A DNA stretch of 64,000 bases from Albidovulum sediminicola (lineage in GTDB: Bacteria; Pseudomonadota; Alphaproteobacteria; Rhodobacterales; Rhodobacteraceae). The notes under the pieces were generated by a model, which was not told where the DNA came from, ran no database searches, and worked only from the letters and a program-made list of their open reading frames with translations. Each line of letters opens with the position of its first letter. The first letter of the stretch is position 1. Where the stretch lies: contig NZ_JAOWLA010000008.1 of the NCBI RefSeq assembly GCF_025751575.1, positions 124,001 to 188,000 on the forward strand. The letters run 5' to 3'. Below, one piece after another: positions 61,140 through 64,000 of the stretch. A program made the position numbers and the translations under genes.

Positions 61140-62966
61140 ATGCCGATCCGCCTGCCCCGCCCCGTCTTTGACGCAAACGCCGCCGCCGGGGGGCTGGGCG
61201 ACCTGCCGGAATGGGATCTGAGCGACCTTTATACCGCCACCGACGCGCCCGAACTGAAGCGCGATCTGGACTGGCTTGAGCGCGCCTGCGAAAGCTTCGC
61301 GGCGGACTATCAGGGCAAGCTTGATACGCTGGACGGGCCGGCCATGCTGGAGTGCATCCAGCGCTATGAGCGGATCGAGGCCGTGGCTGGCCGGGTCATG
61401 TCCTTCGCAGGCCTGCGCTATTATCAGAACACCGTCGACGGCCAGCGCGCGAAATTCATGTCGGATTGCCAGGACCGCATCACCGACATGACGACGCCGC
61501 TCGTCTTCTTCTCGCTTGAATTCAACCGGATCGAGGATGCGCGCTATGCGGAGGTCTTCGTCGCCTCGCCCGAGATCGCGCGCTACAAGCCCGTCTTCGA
61601 CCGCATGCGGGCGATGAAGCCGCACCAGCTGTCCGACGAACTGGAACGCTTCCTGCATGACCAGTCAACGGTCGGGGCCTCGGCCTGGAACAAGCTTTTC
61701 GATGAAACGCTGGCGGGCCTGACCTTCAAGCCCGAAGGCGAGGCCGAACCCCTGAGCCTGGAGGCCACGCTGAACCTTCTGTCCGAGCAGGAGCGCCCCC
61801 GGCGCGAGGCCGGCGCGCGCGCGCTGGCTGAGGTCTTCGGCCAGAACGTCAAGCTTTTCGCCCGCGTTCACAATACCTTGGCCAAGGAAAAGGAGATCGA
61901 GGACCGCTGGCGCAAGATGCCCTCGGCGCAATACGCCCGCCACCTGTCCAACGATGTCGAACCCGAGGTGGTCGAGGCGCTGCGCAACGCGGTGGTCGCG
62001 GCCTATCCGAAACTGTCGCACCGCTACTACCGGCTGAAGGCGAAGTGGATGGGCCTTGAAAAACTTCAGGTCTGGGACCGCAACGCCCCCCTTCCGATCG
62101 AGGAAAAGCGGACCGTCGGCTGGGCGGAGGCGCGGGACACCGTGATGTCCGCCTACGCCGGCTTCGACCCGGAGATGGCGAATCTGGCCCAGCCCTTCTT
62201 CGAGCGCGGCTGGATCGACGCGGGCGTGAAGCCCGGCAAGGCGCCCGGCGCCTTCGCCCACCCGACCGTGACCGAGGTGCACCCTTATGTGATGCTCAAC
62301 TATCTGGGCAAGCCGCGCGACGTGATGACGCTCGCGCATGAGCTTGGCCACGGCGTCCATCAGGTCCTGGCGGCCCCCCAGGGCGAAATGCTGGCCTCCA
62401 CCCCCCTGACGGTGGCCGAAACCGCCAGCGTCTTCGGCGAGATGCTGACCTTCCGCAAGCTGCTGTCACAAGCCAAGACGCCGGGCGAGCGCAAGGTGCT
62501 TTTGGCGGGCAAGGTCGAGGACATGATCAACACGGTCGTGCGCCAGATCGCCTTCTACGACTTCGAATGCAAGCTGCATGCCGCCCGCCGCGCAGGCGAG
62601 CTCACGCCCGAGGATATCGGATCTCTGTGGATGAGCGTTCAAGGCGAAAGCCTGGGCGACGCCTTCGAGTTCATGGAAGGCTATGACACCTTCTGGGCCT
62701 ATATCCCCCACTTCGTCCATTCGCCTTTCTACGTCTATGCCTATGCCTTCGGCGACGGTCTCGTGAACGCGCTTTACGCGGTTTACGAGGAAGGGCTGCC
62801 GAACTTCCAGGCGAAGTATTTCGACATGCTGAAGGCGGGGGGCTCGAAGCACCACAAGGAACTTCTCGCGCCCTTCGGGCTTGATGCGACGGACCCGAAG
62901 TTCTGGGACAAGGGCCTGTCGATGATCGCGGGCATGATCGACGAGCTTGAGGCGATGGAGAGCTGA
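61140..62966 (+). CDS. pepF: M3 family oligoendopeptidase F
   Basis: A 608-aa zinc metallopeptidase. The HEXXH motif is in LAHELGHGVHQ (His near residue 400), with the downstream ETASVFGEML glutamate ligand and FVHSPFYVYAYAFGDGLVNAL near the C-terminus. It cleaves short cytosolic peptides (roughly 7-17 residues). ATG 61140 follows AAAGGAGAACCCC. It is divergent from the proteasome-type protease gene, so two proteolysis genes are neighbours. Confidence 0.92.
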   Translation: MPIRLPRPVFDANAAAGGLGDLPEWDLSDLYTATDAPELKRDLDWLERACESFAADYQGKLDTLDGPAMLECIQRYERIEAVAGRVMSFAGLRYYQNTVDGQRAKFMSDCQDRITDMTTPLVFFSLEFNRIEDARYAEVFVASPEIARYKPVFDRMRAMKPHQLSDELERFLHDQSTVGASAWNKLFDETLAGLTFKPEGEAEPLSLEATLNLLSEQERPRREAGARALAEVFGQNVKLFARVHNTLAKEKEIEDRWRKMPSAQYARHLSNDVEPEVVEALRNAVVAAYPKLSHRYYRLKAKWMGLEKLQVWDRNAPLPIEEKRTVGWAEARDTVMSAYAGFDPEMANLAQPFFERGWIDAGVKPGKAPGAFAHPTVTEVHPYVMLNYLGKPRDVMTLAHELGHGVHQVLAAPQGEMLASTPLTVAETASVFGEMLTFRKLLSQAKTPGERKVLLAGKVEDMINTVVRQIAFYDFECKLHAARRAGELTPEDIGSLWMSVQGESLGDAFEFMEGYDTFWAYIPHFVHSPFYVYAYAFGDGLVNALYAVYEEGLPNFQAKYFDMLKAGGSKHHKELLAPFGLDATDPKFWDKGLSMIAGMIDELEAMES

Positions 62967-62976
62967 GGCCGCGCGG

Positions 62977-62999
62977 GCGGGCCTGAGCCTCAGGCCCGC
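62977..62999. terminator. Terminator hairpin overlapping the stop of the convergent gene
   Basis: GCGGGCCTGA and TCAGGCCCGC form a perfect 10-bp stem with a three-base loop (GCC). The right arm includes the stop codon of the minus-strand gene (62990-62992). It probably ends transcription from both sides; there is no T run, so efficiency is uncertain. Confidence 0.55.
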
Positions 63000-63949
63000 T
63001 GCATCCCCGGCAAGAGCGCGTCCACGTCGTAGCCCGTCGCCGCGATCCGGGAAAGCACATCGTCGATCATCTTCGGATCGCCGGCGTTCACGCAGTTGAG
63101 CTTCAGGAACCAGTAAAGATAGGCATCGTAGTGCCAGGGCCAGAGCCGCGCCTTGGCGAGTCCCGCATCGAGGTCGAAGGCGTCCGTCACCGTTGCGGCG
63201 GAGTGGTGAAAGTCCGCCGGTCCGCACAGCACGATCGGGACGCGGTGCATCAGGCTTTCCAGCCCGACGGCAGAGTTGATCGTGACCGTGACCCGAGCCG
63301 CCCCGAGGATGTCGTGGATATTGGCGTTCGTGATGCGCACGCGCGGGTCGCGGGCCGCGTCGGCCAGTAGCGCCAGGGTCTCCGCGCTGTCGTCGCGGGG
63401 GTGGGGCTTGATCAGGATGGGCGAGGTATCGTGGCGCGCCAGAAGCGCCCGGATCATCGCAGCGCGCGGGACATGCGCGGTCGCGTCCGCCTCGGCTCTT
63501 TGAAGGAAGACCGCGATGGCGCCCTTCGGAAAGGCTTGCGCGTTCCCGGCCTGGGGGTAGCGCGAAACCCGTTCGCCCACCCTGCGGCGGCGCAAGGCCT
63601 TGAAAAAACTGCCCGCCGCTTCCGGGTCGATCGTGGAGGGATCGAAGTCCTGTGCCCCGATGGAGGAGTGGACGCGCACGCCCTGCGGATCGAGGTACCA
63701 GAAGGGCGCGATATAGGCCGACGCAGTGTTCAGAACCCGTGGATGGCGCAGGGTTCCGTAGCTGACGATATGGAAATCCGTATCCCCGTCGATCCGCTCC
63801 GCCAGGCCCGCGCGGTCAAGCGCCTCGATCTCGACCCGAATCTGGCGCTCGGCAAGTCCGTCGCGCAGCTTGTGGAAGTAGGGCGCGATATGCTCCTGCC
63901 CCAGCAGGCAAGCGACAGGAAGATGAATGATGACCGCAGGTCTCGACAT
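62990..63949 (-). CDS. Capsular polysaccharide synthesis/export protein (KpsC/KpsS-like)
   Basis: A 319-aa protein of the Capsule_synth type: IHLPVACLLGQEHIAPYFHKL, FWYLDPQGVRVHSSIGAQ, IRALLARHDTSPILIKPHPRD and ITNANIHDILGAARVTVTINSAVGLESLMHRVPIVLCG. These are features of KpsC/KpsS-type beta-Kdo glycosyltransferases that build the lipid linker of capsular polysaccharide. It is shorter than KpsC, and no other capsule gene is in view, so it may be a stand-alone member. The last 50 bases of the window hold nothing else. Confidence 0.75.
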   Translation of the reverse strand: MSRPAVIIHLPVACLLGQEHIAPYFHKLRDGLAERQIRVEIEALDRAGLAERIDGDTDFHIVSYGTLRHPRVLNTASAYIAPFWYLDPQGVRVHSSIGAQDFDPSTIDPEAAGSFFKALRRRRVGERVSRYPQAGNAQAFPKGAIAVFLQRAEADATAHVPRAAMIRALLARHDTSPILIKPHPRDDSAETLALLADAARDPRVRITNANIHDILGAARVTVTINSAVGLESLMHRVPIVLCGPADFHHSAATVTDAFDLDAGLAKARLWPWHYDAYLYWFLKLNCVNAGDPKMIDDVLSRIAATGYDVDALLPGMQRA

Positions 63950-64000
63950 GGCGGCGACATTAGCAGAGGCCGCGCCACTTTCAACGCCGCTGGTCCGGCC

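Overview
The window is high-GC DNA from an alphaproteobacterium, most likely a Rhodobacterales member (Paracoccus/Rhodobacter/Roseobacter type). This is inferred from the helicase-S4-fdxA-carD gene order, two TRAP transporter operons, a Weimberg-type L-arabinose pathway and paired nnrS genes. No rRNA, tRNA or CRISPR was seen.

1-9391: a sugar operon. It holds the end of a gguA-like ABC ATPase, gguB, an IlvD/Edd sugar-acid dehydratase, a fused L-arabinose/D-galactose 1-dehydrogenase plus 2-keto-3-deoxyarabonate dehydratase, 2-oxoglutarate-semialdehyde dehydrogenase, dgoK, dgoA and an SMP-30 lactonase. The genes overlap or nearly touch. Together they can take L-arabinose to 2-oxoglutarate and D-galactose to pyruvate plus triose phosphate, sharing dehydrogenase, lactonase and dehydratase.

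9426-15504: an NsrR-like Rrf2 regulator diverges from DUF2478-ubiT-ubiU-ubiV-nnrS-nnrS, which links O2-independent ubiquinone synthesis to nitric oxide/denitrification genes. A decayed BKACE (DUF849) gene follows.

16077-24008: an RpiR regulator and a divergent operon of TRAP dctQMP, M81/MlrC, a D-threonine-aldolase-like PLP enzyme, a PfkB kinase and RidA. Three matching palindromes lie between them. 24026-31057: a LysR regulator and a divergent operon of TRAP dctQMP, a three-subunit HcnABC/LhpBEF-like flavin/Fe-S dehydrogenase and RidA, suggesting oxidation of an imported D-amino or imino acid.

31058-47900: an accessory block with IS6 remnants on the left and IS5 and IS110 remnants on the right. 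Inside are an 1871-aa exported protein with PPC-like repeats, discoidin-like regions and two VWA domains, a 784-aa exported transglutaminase-like protein without the catalytic Cys, three unrecognised small/medium genes, a 15-bp perfect inverted repeat, and a winged-helix regulator with a TPR-like C-terminus. This is the best candidate for an undescribed system.

47915-63949: mostly housekeeping genes: SIMPL protein, an 888-aa membrane protein with a PilM/GspL-like start and a PilP/GspC-like end, Lrp, CPA2 K+/H+ antiporter, CarD, FdxA, S4 protein, SUV3-like helicase, TPR protein, SCP2 protein, alpha/beta hydrolase, proteasome-type protease, M3 oligoendopeptidase and a capsule-export-type protein. 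All assignments come from reading the sequence; no database search was run.
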